Assembly: GCF_000001735.4 (NCBI RefSeq)
Contig: NC_003074.8
Coordinates: forward strand, 10,664,101-10,728,100
From: Arabidopsis thaliana
Lineage: Eukaryota; Streptophyta; Magnoliopsida; Brassicales; Brassicaceae
Direction of reading: 5' to 3'
DNA: 64,000 nt
Each line of letters starts with the position of its first letter. Position 1 is the stretch's first letter. The translations under genes were made by a program, and so were the position numbers. The notes under the pieces were generated by a model that was not told the DNA's origin, searched no databases, and saw nothing but the letters and a program-made list of their open reading frames with translations. Positions 23,149-33,840 of this stretch are shown here, in pieces.

Positions 23149-24110
23149 TGAATTTTAGTTTATTGTATAAGGATGTAATTTGGCAATTATTCTTCTCTCC
23201 TCTTATCATATGCTTTTAAAGAATTTGTATTTACTATCTATAGATTTCATCATTGTGTTCCATCGTTTCATATGCTTTTACATTCACGTCAAGTGCCTTT
23301 AAAATGAAATATGTAATACACAATTTGTCAACAAATATATAATTTAAAAACATTCATTATTTCATTATGAAATTAAAATATTTATTATTTCCATTTAATG
23401 AAACGACATCAAAGATTTTGTATGTAAATCTTATGCTTCTTTTGTTATTTCGCCTATACTTTTGATTATATGTTTTTGGTTCTACGTTTACTAGTTAGAT
23501 CCATGTATTATTCTTTCTCTTTATTGCATTTATTTTTATCATTAAAACTACAACATTATTGTTTCATTTCAATATTCTAATTTTCAATTAAACAAATAGT
23601 ATCAATTCCCGTATACATATTAATTTACTTCATCTTCATCTTCAAATTTATGAATTTCTTTTTCTAGTTAACTAAATTTACTTTCCCTTTCTAATAAATA
23701 TTATTATTGTTATTGCTATTATTAACAATTAGACAAATGTCACCGATCAAAATGAACTTCTGAATCTTAATTTCCCTATAGTTATTTATTTACTTCTTCA
23801 TTTTCATGTTCAAAAATTTGAATTTCTTTTTCTAATTAACTAAATTTAGTTTCTCTAAATTTCATACTAATATTTTTACTTTTATTTTTAACAATTAGAC
23901 AAATGTCACTGTTCAAAATGAGCTTCTGATTTTATCTGAAACATATGAAAAAGCTTACAAATTTAAATTAATATATGCTTCAATGTTATCTTGAAGCTCC
24001 TTCATCAATTTAATAAGATTTTCTCTACCATTTTTTTGTTTAATTGATATTTGCTATGTTAAACTTTTTTCTAGCCTTACCACTAAAGACTTAAAAAGCC
24101 CTAAAGACTA
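23149..24110. other. Spacer between At3g28510 and At3g28520
   Basis: Very AT-rich; contains a diverged tandem repeat with a period of about 166 bp (about 23605-23765 and 23775-23935). No gene seen. Confidence 0.5.
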
Positions 24111-24180
24111 AAATATCATGCTATATATAATTAGTTAAAGCACATCTCAAAGTCTCAAAGAGAACTTAACAAACACAAAG
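24111..24180 (+). promoter_or_regulatory. Core promoter and leader of At3g28520
   Basis: TATA box TATATATAAT at 24122-24131. The segment from the TATA box to the ATG is nearly the same as 30285-30343 before At3g28540 (shared GCACATCTCAAAGTC and AACAAACACAAAG directly before ATG), so these two genes share a recently duplicated core promoter. Confidence 0.6.
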
Positions 24181-25659
24181 ATGCTTGAGGTAGGAACAAT
24201 ATGGGGTTTCACCAGTACGACTATGGCGAGTATTATGTTCTTATGGCCAATGTATAAACAGTTTGTGCCATACCAACTACGAGAATACTTGGAAAACACC
24301 ATTCAGAAGTATTTGGACAAGTTGTTCCGCAGGGACTCAAATTTTGTTTACATCAGATTCCCTGAATACACAGGAGAAGGTCTAAGTAAAAGCCGAGCCT
24401 ACGATGAGATAGGCAACTATTTATCCTCGATATCAACTGCTAGAGCCAAGAGATTAAAGGCCAAAGAATCGGAAAACAGCAAATCGTTGGTTCTTTGTTT
24501 GGACGACGACGAGGCAGTTGTAGTTGTATTCCAAGGTGTAAACGTGGTATGGTCTTCCACCGTGGTAGATAAAGAGGATAAACATAATTCGAAGGAGGGA
24601 AGGTACTTGACTCTGACTTTCGAAAATCATCACAGAGATATAATCACAAACACTTATATTGATCATGTTTTGAGAGAAGGAAAAGAGATTGCGTTAAAGA
24701 ACAGAGAGAGGAAGCTCTACACTAACAATGACAGTAGTAGTTATTCGTCTTGGTGGGAAGGACTATGGAGCAACGTTCCTTTTAATCACCATGCGTCGTT
24801 CGAGACTTTGGGCATGGATCTTGATAAAAAAGAAGAGATTAAAAAGGATTTGATTAAGTTTACTAAAGGAAAAGATTATTATAGGAAGGTTGCTAAGCCG
24901 TGGAAGCGCGGTTATCTCTTGTTTGGACCTCCCGGGACAGGGAAATCGACGATGATATCCGCAATAGCGAATTTCTTGGAGTATGATGTGTATGATCTTG
25001 AGTTGACCACAGTGAAAGATAACGCGGAGTTGAAGAAGTTAATGTTGGACACAAAAGGGAAGTCTATTGTTGTAATTGAAGATATTGATTGTTCCCTTGA
25101 GCTTACGGAACATAGAAAGAAAAAGAAGGAAGAAGATGAGGATAAAGAGGAGAAGAAGGAAGCTGAGAACTTGAAAAGAGTAAGTGGGAATAATGAGAGC
25201 AATGTTACTTTGTCGGGGTTATTGAACGCCATTGATGGGTTATGGTCAGCTTGTAGTGATGAGAAGATTATTATTTTTACAACAAATTTTGTGGATAATC
25301 TTGATCCAGCATTGATACGTAGAGGAAGAATGGACTACCACATTGAGATGTCTTATTGTAGGTTTGAAGCATTTAAGGTTTTAGCTAAGAACTACTTGGA
25401 GAACGAGTCACATGACTTGTATGGAGAGATTGGGAGATTGCTAGAGGAAGTCGACGTGTCTCCGGCTGATGTTGCTGAGAATTTAATGCCGAAATCTGAT
25501 GAAGACGATGCAGATATTTGCTTTAGACGTTTGGTTAAGTCTTTGGAGGAAGAGAAGAAGAAGAAAATAGAGAAGGAAGCGAGGAAGAACAAGAAGAAAG
25601 CAGAGGATAATGTAAAGCAGGAGAAACAAAACAAAGTGAAGGGCATGGTTACAAAGTAA
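24181..25659 (+). CDS. AT3G28520: BCS1-like AAA ATPase (At3g28520)
   Basis: 492 residues in one open frame. Anchor at about 9-26 (GFTSTTMASIMFLWPMY), N-terminal domain, Walker A GPPGTGKST 249-257, Walker B IVVIEDIDCSLELT, Lys/Glu-rich insert, sensor-1 FTTNF, and ALIRRGR. The charged C-terminal tail (ending KQNKVKGMVTK) is shorter than in At3g28510 and lacks its ENGN-type end. Distinctive substitutions against its paralogues: LETLGMDLDKK for LETLAMDxEKK, SLELTEHRK for SLDLTGQRK, and DNLDPAL for DKLDPAL, suggesting relaxed constraint, though all catalytic motifs are present. Closest in promoter sequence to At3g28540. Published models may use a slightly shorter product; I see no reason in the sequence for a different start or an intron. 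Confidence 0.88.
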   Translation: MLEVGTIWGFTSTTMASIMFLWPMYKQFVPYQLREYLENTIQKYLDKLFRRDSNFVYIRFPEYTGEGLSKSRAYDEIGNYLSSISTARAKRLKAKESENSKSLVLCLDDDEAVVVVFQGVNVVWSSTVVDKEDKHNSKEGRYLTLTFENHHRDIITNTYIDHVLREGKEIALKNRERKLYTNNDSSSYSSWWEGLWSNVPFNHHASFETLGMDLDKKEEIKKDLIKFTKGKDYYRKVAKPWKRGYLLFGPPGTGKSTMISAIANFLEYDVYDLELTTVKDNAELKKLMLDTKGKSIVVIEDIDCSLELTEHRKKKKEEDEDKEEKKEAENLKRVSGNNESNVTLSGLLNAIDGLWSACSDEKIIIFTTNFVDNLDPALIRRGRMDYHIEMSYCRFEAFKVLAKNYLENESHDLYGEIGRLLEEVDVSPADVAENLMPKSDEDDADICFRRLVKSLEEEKKKKIEKEARKNKKKAEDNVKQEKQNKVKGMVTK

Positions 25660-28039
25660 ACTTTAAAACGTTTATTACTATTGTGGTTTTATTTTGCTTT
25701 GGCATGGTTACAAAATATAAACTTTAGATGCAAAAGTAAGCTATAACATTATTTTTATTAAATCTACCTGAACTCGTTTTATGAGAAATCCGACTCCATA
25801 CATGATTTTATAATTAGTTAAGAAGACTAAGAGATAAACTAAATGCAAAAAAGAAAAAAATACCCAATAACTTCCATTCATACAACTTATCTACGTTATA
25901 TGATTTCTCCAGTAACTTCCATTCATACAACTGTAAAGAGCTTACAAGAAACGATGACTCCTTTAAGGCTGATACTATCAAAGCATGATCTCGAGTAAGC
26001 TTCTTCATTTTGTAGAAGCAATGGTAGAAATAGGAACTAGACAATGAAAAGAAAGCCACTTTGATATATCAACTGCAATTTTTGAAGATGCAGATTCTGA
26101 TGACATCAAGGAGCTGATGGACATCAGGGAGCTGATGAACATCAAGGAGCTGTTAGTTCATATATTCATTATACAATTTTAGATGAAAATATATATTATA
26201 ATATTAAATTTTATAATAACTAAATGAAATATATATTGTTTTTTCACTTTTTCTTTATGTTATTTATATTAATTAAAATATTGTAATTAGATAATTAAAT
26301 GTTATTATATAAAAAAAACGACAGCTCTTAAAGCACAAAAAAATGTGTTGTAAAAAATTTAAAAGTTACATGTAAAAAAACGAAAAAAAATTGTTTTGAG
26401 CTGTGAGATTTGTTAAGAAAGTTAAAGATTGATTGGTTCAAAATTAGGACTGTAAGTTCAAAAAAGTTGTATTTAGGCAAAAAAATTGTTTTGTTTAGTT
26501 TGGTATGAATGCACGGCTAAAAATGGGATAGAGGAGATGTGTAGGGATCTATGGAATTGGGCAAGCAATAACCCTTACGGCTACAATTCCTCCTCCAACG
26601 GCTCCTCTTCATAATTCTCTTTTTTTTTAGTTTTTATTATACTGTTTTCCTTATTCTGTTATTCATATCAACAAACACATGAAAAAAGAGAAGGCTGACA
26701 AGTACACAAACTTTAGAAGAAATTGGGGAAAATTCTTGTACTATTAATTTATCATAGAAACTATATTTTATTAAATTGTCAGTTCATACATTTTCAAATC
26801 GTTGAAATTTTTTTTCTTGTATTTGTGTATTTGTTCTATTTTTCTTGTAGTTATGTATGTAAATGTGCTCATTTGTCGAGAAAAACAATTATATGGATCA
26901 TTATTTGGACAAAAAAGTGGGTAAGGAAATCAAGGGAAATGATTAACTAGATTATTGAAATTTGACAAATTACTATTTTCTGATATAAGTCCAATTTACC
27001 CAAAATATGAATGTCTTTAAGAAGACTTACAAACATTGTTGGATCTACCAGTAATAGAGAGACAATGGTCCAAACAGTTGCGTTTGCAAACATTGCAAAC
27101 GACTACCAAGAAGGACATATATTCGACGCTTTTAGTTCTTACAACTTTCATCTGCATTTTATCATTGTTTCTTTATTAAAAACTTTATTTTTTCCGTAGT
27201 AGTAATGCAGGGATATTTATTAATCTTTGATATTGAAAACATAAACTTACTAATACAGATACTAGAGAAATATATATGAGTATATTGCAGACGCAACAAG
27301 CATCCCCAATAACAAATTGTCGTAGTTCCATAGAATCGATTAAACTCAAACTCGACATGGCAAATGTAGCTACGAATACGACCTTGACTGACCTCGTAGA
27401 TGATATCCATTGTCCTAAAAAAAGAGAAAACGAGTTGAAGAAGAGAGTGAAGAACGGAGGAGAGAAGAGAATAGAGAGAAAAGAGGAATTGTCGCTAATG
27501 ATATATTTCTCATAAGAGAAGGAAACAGGTTTAAATACAACCACATAATTTGTATGTGCTTTGATACTAAAAATGCACACATATATTTGTATAAGTACAA
27601 AAATGCTCTTATTGTAATAATCCATGTAATGATGAATATCTGAGTGACAAACTAGTCAAATTTACATGTATACTTAAATACTTAAAAGATAAAGTAGAAT
27701 ATTAAAACTCAATTACTTCAACAAAGGAAGCAAAGAAAAGAGTGAAATCCTTATAAAAATATGAAAAAATTAGCATGGTTTAAAACCTATCTTTTAGATG
27801 ATAATGAATTATCGATATATAGATGCATGTATACTAGTATTATGCAAAACATAAGCAAAATATAAACAAAACATAAGCATATTTTGTTTATGTGTACATC
27901 ACCTCACCTAGAACTTGTTTCGCGATGTAAACACTGTAAAAAATTTTCATTATGTAGAGTAAATAATAAGAAGATGAAGAAGGTGGTAATAAATATAGAT
28001 AAAAAAAGCTGAATTATATGCCTAAATTATGGGTTATGG
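25660..28039. other. Spacer with small repeats, no clear gene
   Basis: Contents seen: a direct repeat of CTTCCATTCATACAACT (about 25873 and 25917); three 18-bp units of the type GACATCAAGGAGCTGATG at about 26098-26152; and a small island at 26540-26615 that could encode [14 protein letters not shown] before a stop, possibly the end of a decayed gene. Frames at 27011-27199 and 27276-27515 (+) and 27185-27625 (-) have no domain I recognise. Confidence 0.4.
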
Positions 28040-28100
28040 CTAGGTTTGTCAAAATGGATAACCAAAGGCAACTCATTATCCAATGAATTTATGGTTAGAG

Positions 28101-28170
28101 TTAAATGAGTTCATGAGTTGACCCAATTCATTTAATAAAATGAATTGGGTCAACTCATGAACTCATTTAA
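28101..28170. repeat. Perfect 33-bp inverted repeat (palindrome) with 4-nt loop
   Basis: Left arm 28101-28133 and right arm 28138-28170 are exact reverse complements around the loop AATA. The arms carry GAGTTGACCCAATTC. The surrounding 28040-28200 contains further imperfect copies of the same words (CAACTCATTATCC, GATGGGTTGAATTG), as in low-complexity transposon termini. Confidence 0.9.
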
Positions 28171-28620
28171 TTTGATGGGTTGAATTGTTAAATGGATTAA
28201 TCCTTTTAAATAATAATTTAAACAATAATTTAATTAAGAATTATTAGAAAATAATAATCAAAAAATTTCATCATTATTATCATCAAAATTGGGAAATTTA
28301 CGGATTCACAATTTTTTACGCGAAAATTATGGATTTACGTTTTGGACGAAATACATGTTTTTTTGCGGAAAAATACGAATTTACGTTTTTAGCAGGAAAA
28401 TTACGGGTTTATGTTTTTGGCGGAAAAAATTGAGATTTATGTTTTGAATCGCAATTATACAACAAAATATTATTTGAATCATAAGTTTCATCGGATTTTT
28501 ACCGACTTTCAACGATTTGTCACTGAATCTCACCAAATTTTATTGAATTGTCACCGGATCTTCACAAGATTTCGTCGCATTGTCACCGGATCTGCATCAG
28601 TATTTTTTTAAATTAACCAA
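28171..28620. repeat. Degenerate minisatellite, roughly 27-30 bp period
   Basis: From about 28290 to 28440 variants of a unit like GGAAAATTACGGGTTTACG recur about five times; a second, CACCGGATC-type motif recurs at 28500-28590. Diverged and non-coding. Confidence 0.5.
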
Positions 28621-30284
28621 TGGAACTTAGGAAGTTTCATCATAATATTAACACTAAATTGTGTTGAATTTTTAGTATTGATTGACTCTATTCCAAACAT
28701 GTTTTCACTGATTACAAATAACCGCTTGTCATAGATTTTTCATATTCTTACAAAATAAATATATATTTTATTGAATATTCAATCTAATTGACGAAAAAGA
28801 CAATATGAAAAATATATTCATATATCTACAAAGGTTTTCGGAGATCTACAACAAACATCAATTTATTTGTCTCACGTGGACCGATTATAAATCCAAATAT
28901 CTTAGTTGCATTGGATTAAATTGAGAAAAATATGGACAATATTTGCATTGTTATGGACCTTTTGTTGGTTTACTGGAAAACTAATTTACTCCAAATCCAT
29001 CTGCCCCCAATTATCTCGCCAACAAAAACGACACGTAAATAGCACTTATCTGGAGTAGGCATATAAGTTTTGTTCCCAAGTTAACATCTTACTTAAGCCC
29101 ACATTCACTGAGTAATTTTTAAAAAGCGAAGTCCTCGAAGAACAAATTTAACTATCCAATTAATACAAATTTCGACTTGAACAGTTTGGCACTATAAAGA
29201 AGGAACAGCAAAAGCTTTAACATTCTATACAAAATAAGACGTTTTTGAGATGCAAGACCACCAAAAATATTTTTAAAAAATTCAAAATATAAAGACCACC
29301 AATAATTTGTGTAGACTTTACTAAGATATATCCAAAAAATGAGTTTAAGTGGTGTTTGAAAGAGATGTATTATTCGTTGAAACATAAAAACGCCACAAAG
29401 TCTCTGCAAATTTGTATTATTAGTTTACTTCTGCCCGTCATCCATCGGTTATTTCGGTCTTCGGGGAAACAAGATAATAAGTTATAACATATCTTTTTCT
29501 TATGATAAAAATAGTGATTTTGCACTTTAATGTTGAAATGACTATTAAGTTGTAAAAAGATACTACGAACATAAAAGATGGATCTACAACTACTAAATAC
29601 AAAAGTAAATTTAAAGAAAAAACTAAAACTTTAACATCACCACTTTATTTTTATGATCCCACTCTTTATGGTTTGATCCATAATTTCTCAAAACTCGGAA
29701 TCGGTTTCACACCTAGCTTCTTCAAACTCATATATAGTATCTTCATGATTAAGCAAATACAACAAAATCTTTCAATACTTTTCGTCAAATTTGTACCCAA
29801 GAACATGAAAACCATGTGGAATGACTATTTATACGAACCAAAATTTCATGATAATAAATATTTCTTTTATCAAAGTGGCAATACAATTTCGTTGTAACTA
29901 GAGTAGGATAAATACCCATAGAGTTCTGCCCCTAAAAAAAGGAAGAAAAAAAAAGAAGAGAAAGTAGCATAAATGCAAACTTTATCATCGCTATATGCTC
30001 AAAGTTGTTTTTTTATTTTTTGATAATATGCAAAGTTATTTTGAAACGGATTCAACTTTATATAACAAGATTCTCTCAACGACTTATATGTGAATTGATA
30101 TTTGCTTTCCCTGATTTTTTTCTAACAAGAATTTAAGTGGTTTTCTTAACAACAACCAAAACGAAAATGAAAATGAATTTAAGTGGCTCTCACAAGTCAC
30201 ACGTTGGCATGAGCAAACCAACGTAAGATCTACTCTTTTAACGACTAAAGACTAATAAATCCCGAAATAATCAAAGAACATGGA
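28621..30284. other. Upstream DNA of At3g28540, partly copied elsewhere
   Basis: The 29620-29910 part is homologous to DNA upstream of At3g28560 (43080-43390) and At3g28570 (45800-45930); see findings. No gene recognised in the stretch. Confidence 0.55.
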
Positions 30285-30343
30285 TATATATAATTAGTGA
30301 GAGCACATCTCAAAGTCACAAAGAGAAGTAAACAAACACAAAG
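30285..30343 (+). promoter_or_regulatory. Core promoter and leader of At3g28540
   Basis: TATA-like ATATATATAATTAG at 30284-30297, with the leader closely matching that of At3g28520. Confidence 0.6.
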
Positions 30344-31876
30344 ATGTTTGAAGCCGGAGGATTATTTGGTTTCACCGGCACGACCATGGCAAGTCTTATG
30401 TTCTTCTGGTCAGTGTACAGACAGTTTGTGCCATACCAAATCAGAGACTACTTGGAGAAGTGTTTTTACAAGATGTTCGGTTTGGTCTCAAATTCTGTTC
30501 ACATCAAATTCACTGAATACACAGAAGATAAAGGTCTCAAGAAAAGCCAAGCCTATGATTTGATACGCAACTACTTATCCTCGAAATCAACGGCTCGTGC
30601 TCAGAGGTTAAAGGCCAACGAATCAAAAAACAGCAAATCGTTGGTGCTTAGTTTGGACAATCACGAAGCAGTTGAAGATGTGTTCCAAGGTGTGAAGGTG
30701 GTGTGGTCTTTGAGCGTGTGGAAGAGTAATGATCAGGCTGATTCTAGCGAGAAAAGGTACTTGACTTTGAGTTTCCATAATCGGTATAGGGAGATGATCA
30801 CAACGACTTATCTTGATCATGTTTTGAGAGAAGGGAAAGAGATTGGTTTGAAGAACAGAGAGAGGAAGCTTTACACTAATAACTCGAGTCAAGATTATTC
30901 GGCTTGGAGAGAAGGAAGGTGGAGCAACGTTCCTTTTGATCATCCCGCAACGTTTGAGACTTTGGCTATGGATCTTGAGAAGAAAGAAGGGATGAAAAAG
31001 GATTTGATTAAGTTTACTAAAGGGAAAGATTATTATAGGAAGGTTGGGAAGCCGTGGAAGAGAGGTTATCTGTTGTTTGGACCGCCGGGGACAGGGAAAT
31101 CGACGATGATATCGGCTATGGCGAACTTCTTGGAGTATGATGTGTATGATCTTGAGTTGACTACTGTGAAGGATAACTCGGAGTTGAAGAAGCTAATGTT
31201 GGATACAAAAGGGAAGTCTATTGTTGTGATTGAAGATATCGATTGTTCGCTTGATCTTACGGGACAGAGAAAGAAGAAGAAGGAGGAAGATGAGGATGAA
31301 GAGGAAGAAGAAAAGAAGAAAGAAGCTGAGAAGTTGTTGAAGAGAGAAAGAGGTGAAAGAGAGAGTAAGGTTACTTTGTCGGGGCTATTAAACGCCATTG
31401 ATGGGTTGTGGTCAGCTTGTAGTGGAGAGAAGATTATTGTGTTTACTACGAATTATTTGGATAAGCTTGATCCAGCTTTGATACGTAGAGGAAGAATGGA
31501 CAACCATATTGAGATGTCTTATTGTAGGTTTGAAGCGTTTAAGGTTTTGGCTAAGAACTACTTGGAGATTGAGTCACATGACTTGTTTGGAGAAATCAAG
31601 CGATTGGTGGAGGAAACTGACATGTCTCCAGCTGATGTTGCTGAGAACTTGATGCCGAAATCTGATGAAGACGATGCCGATATTTGCCTTACGCGGTTGG
31701 TTAAGTCTTTGGAGGAAGAGAAGGAGAAAGCAAAGAAGTTGGCTGAGGAAGAAAAGATGAAGAAAGCAGCGAGGGATGCAAGGAGGATCAAGAAGAAAGC
31801 AGAGGAAGAACACAAAAAGAAGAATAAAGTAGAGGAAAACGGCGACGTATCTCACGATAATGGTAACCATATTTGA
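30344..31876 (+). CDS. AT3G28540: BCS1-like AAA ATPase (At3g28540)
   Basis: 510 residues, intronless. Anchor at about 9-27 (GFTGTTMASLMFFWSVYRQ), N-terminal domain with the family signature YTEDKGLKKSQAYD and LREGKEIGLKNRERKLYTNN, then Walker A GPPGTGKST 246-254, Walker B IVVIEDID, an insert rich in Glu/Lys, sensor-1 FTTNY (Tyr where others have Phe), ALIRRGRMDNHIEMSYC, and the lid with MSPADVAENLMPKSDEDDADICL. The charged tail ends in ENGDVSHDNGNHI, related to the end of At3g28510. Membrane-anchored hexameric ATPase by family; substrate unknown. Protein closest to At3g28510, promoter closest to At3g28520, so exchange or stepwise duplication is likely. Confidence 0.93.
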   Translation: MFEAGGLFGFTGTTMASLMFFWSVYRQFVPYQIRDYLEKCFYKMFGLVSNSVHIKFTEYTEDKGLKKSQAYDLIRNYLSSKSTARAQRLKANESKNSKSLVLSLDNHEAVEDVFQGVKVVWSLSVWKSNDQADSSEKRYLTLSFHNRYREMITTTYLDHVLREGKEIGLKNRERKLYTNNSSQDYSAWREGRWSNVPFDHPATFETLAMDLEKKEGMKKDLIKFTKGKDYYRKVGKPWKRGYLLFGPPGTGKSTMISAMANFLEYDVYDLELTTVKDNSELKKLMLDTKGKSIVVIEDIDCSLDLTGQRKKKKEEDEDEEEEEKKKEAEKLLKRERGERESKVTLSGLLNAIDGLWSACSGEKIIVFTTNYLDKLDPALIRRGRMDNHIEMSYCRFEAFKVLAKNYLEIESHDLFGEIKRLVEETDMSPADVAENLMPKSDEDDADICLTRLVKSLEEEKEKAKKLAEEEKMKKAARDARRIKKKAEEEHKKKNKVEENGDVSHDNGNHI

Positions 31877-33840
31877 GGGAAGATATCACAAAAAGAGGAA
31901 GGAAAATAGATTGGAGCGTTGATGTGATGAATTAGTATTTGAGTCTACTCTTTCTTTAGGTTGTGTTTTGGTATGGTGTTGTCAAGTAAGAATTGAAATG
32001 AAATAAATAAGTTTATTGGTTCCAATGTGTAATCGTTCTTATCATAACTCATCTCGCTAAATGGTTACCTATAAGGTGTTATATATGTTATACCGTGCCA
32101 ATCACTCCCATGTTTGTTACTTTTTCTTGGATATTGAGGCATTCACAAGAACATTTAAGATCTAAACATCAAATTTGTCACATAAAATAAATCATACGTG
32201 CGTGCGAAATTTCATATTTTCAGAAATGTGTTATAATAATTTTTTATTAAATATCTGATTGTTTTGTTGTTTTAGTGATATATATTGTATTGAATAAATT
32301 ATAATATACACATAAAAGTATAAATGTTATTTATGTTTGCTTATGACACAATAGCAACCATAAGTCAATTTTTGGAGTTTGAAACTGAAGAGTAAATTAG
32401 AAAAAATCTTAGATTGTTATATAATATAAGTTAGATTGATGTTAAAAAAATTATTTATATAGTTATAGTATCTATAACCTAAACTCATATTAGTTGGTTG
32501 AAATATTTGAAATAATAATGATTTTAGTAATATTTAAAATTCGTAACAATCAAACAATCGGACCGAGATCAAACTGAATCGAGTTAATGGTCAGGTAGAT
32601 TTTTATTAAACTTGTGAACATTAAACTTGTAAACTATCAAACCATATATAAAACCGATAAAGTGAGTAAATACGTTTGCGAAAAATATAATTATTTAGAG
32701 TAATTCCCATTCAATTTTATCATGTTCCATTATATCTTACCCGTTCTCCAATTTATATCTCATAAGAGAATGCATCTCTAATATAAGATAAATTTTGTAT
32801 TCCCGATTAGAAACAGGAGGTGACGGAAACAAAAATTCTGGATATCCTGTTTGGGACAAACACAAATATATTTAGTATATTTTTATATGATATGAAATAA
32901 TAAAAATATTACAAAAGTAATTGACTTCTTTATTCTTAGTGTTTTATATTTTGTTCATAAATATTAAATTACATTTGTTTGTTTTTTAAATTTTAACTAT
33001 TATAGAACATACTATAATAACATTTCTTATTTTGAACATTTTTATGCTATATAAATTGAAAACACATGTTATATATTTGATGGCAAACGTTAATTTGTTT
33101 GAATTGTAACTTGTTCTAATCTAAAATCTATGTTTTTATCCCGTTCTATCTTCTTCCTTGTCGTTCCTGTTTTGTAATTCCTATTCTCGTTATATCATGT
33201 CCAAAGTTCATTTTTGCTTATATTTAAACACCATACAACAGACGGTTGTAATTTTTGAGGATTAACATATGTTCTGTTCAAATTTGTAAATATACTGTAA
33301 ATTAAAATATGAAAACAAATTGAAAAAATAAATGATCTATCAACTATAATATGTCATACTCATACATTTGTTCTTGTGTATACATGTATATGAAAACAAA
33401 ATTATATTTACTATTTAATATAAATGCAAAAATAAACACCGACTTGATATATTATCTTAAATCCAGAAATCCTGTTGTTGATATAATATATAATTAATCA
33501 AATAAAGATATTTGAATTTATTTGATAAACTTGCTTCATAACTCCAAGAAACGAATCTTACCAAAATCATAAAACTAAGAGATAGTTTAATGTGAATAAA
33601 TTTAGAAAATCATTTTAAATTAATTTTTAAAAATATGTTAACTAAAAAATATCTTGTAATTAGTTAATTAGTCATCTTGATTTAAATTAAATAGTTCCCT
33701 AAATTTAATATTTTTCACTTCGAAATATTTACATTAAAAATTTAAAAACGTTATGTTTTCTTCTTAAATCTAATTTAAGATTAAAGTAAAAAAAACAAAA
33801 AAAGCAAAATCATTGATAATTAATTATATTGCTTCAAAAG
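31877..33840. other. Very AT-rich spacer
   Basis: About 2 kb without a credible gene. Contains the At3g28540 3' UTR in the first 150 bases. No inverted or direct repeat stood out by eye. Confidence 0.5.

Noticed and set aside
22359-23209. Several long minus-strand Ser/Phe/Leu-rich frames over At3g28510 (and the same in its paralogues)
   Set aside because: Shadows of the Lys/Glu-rich insert and tail (GAA/AAG codons read backwards). They recur at the same place in every paralogue and have no own start context.
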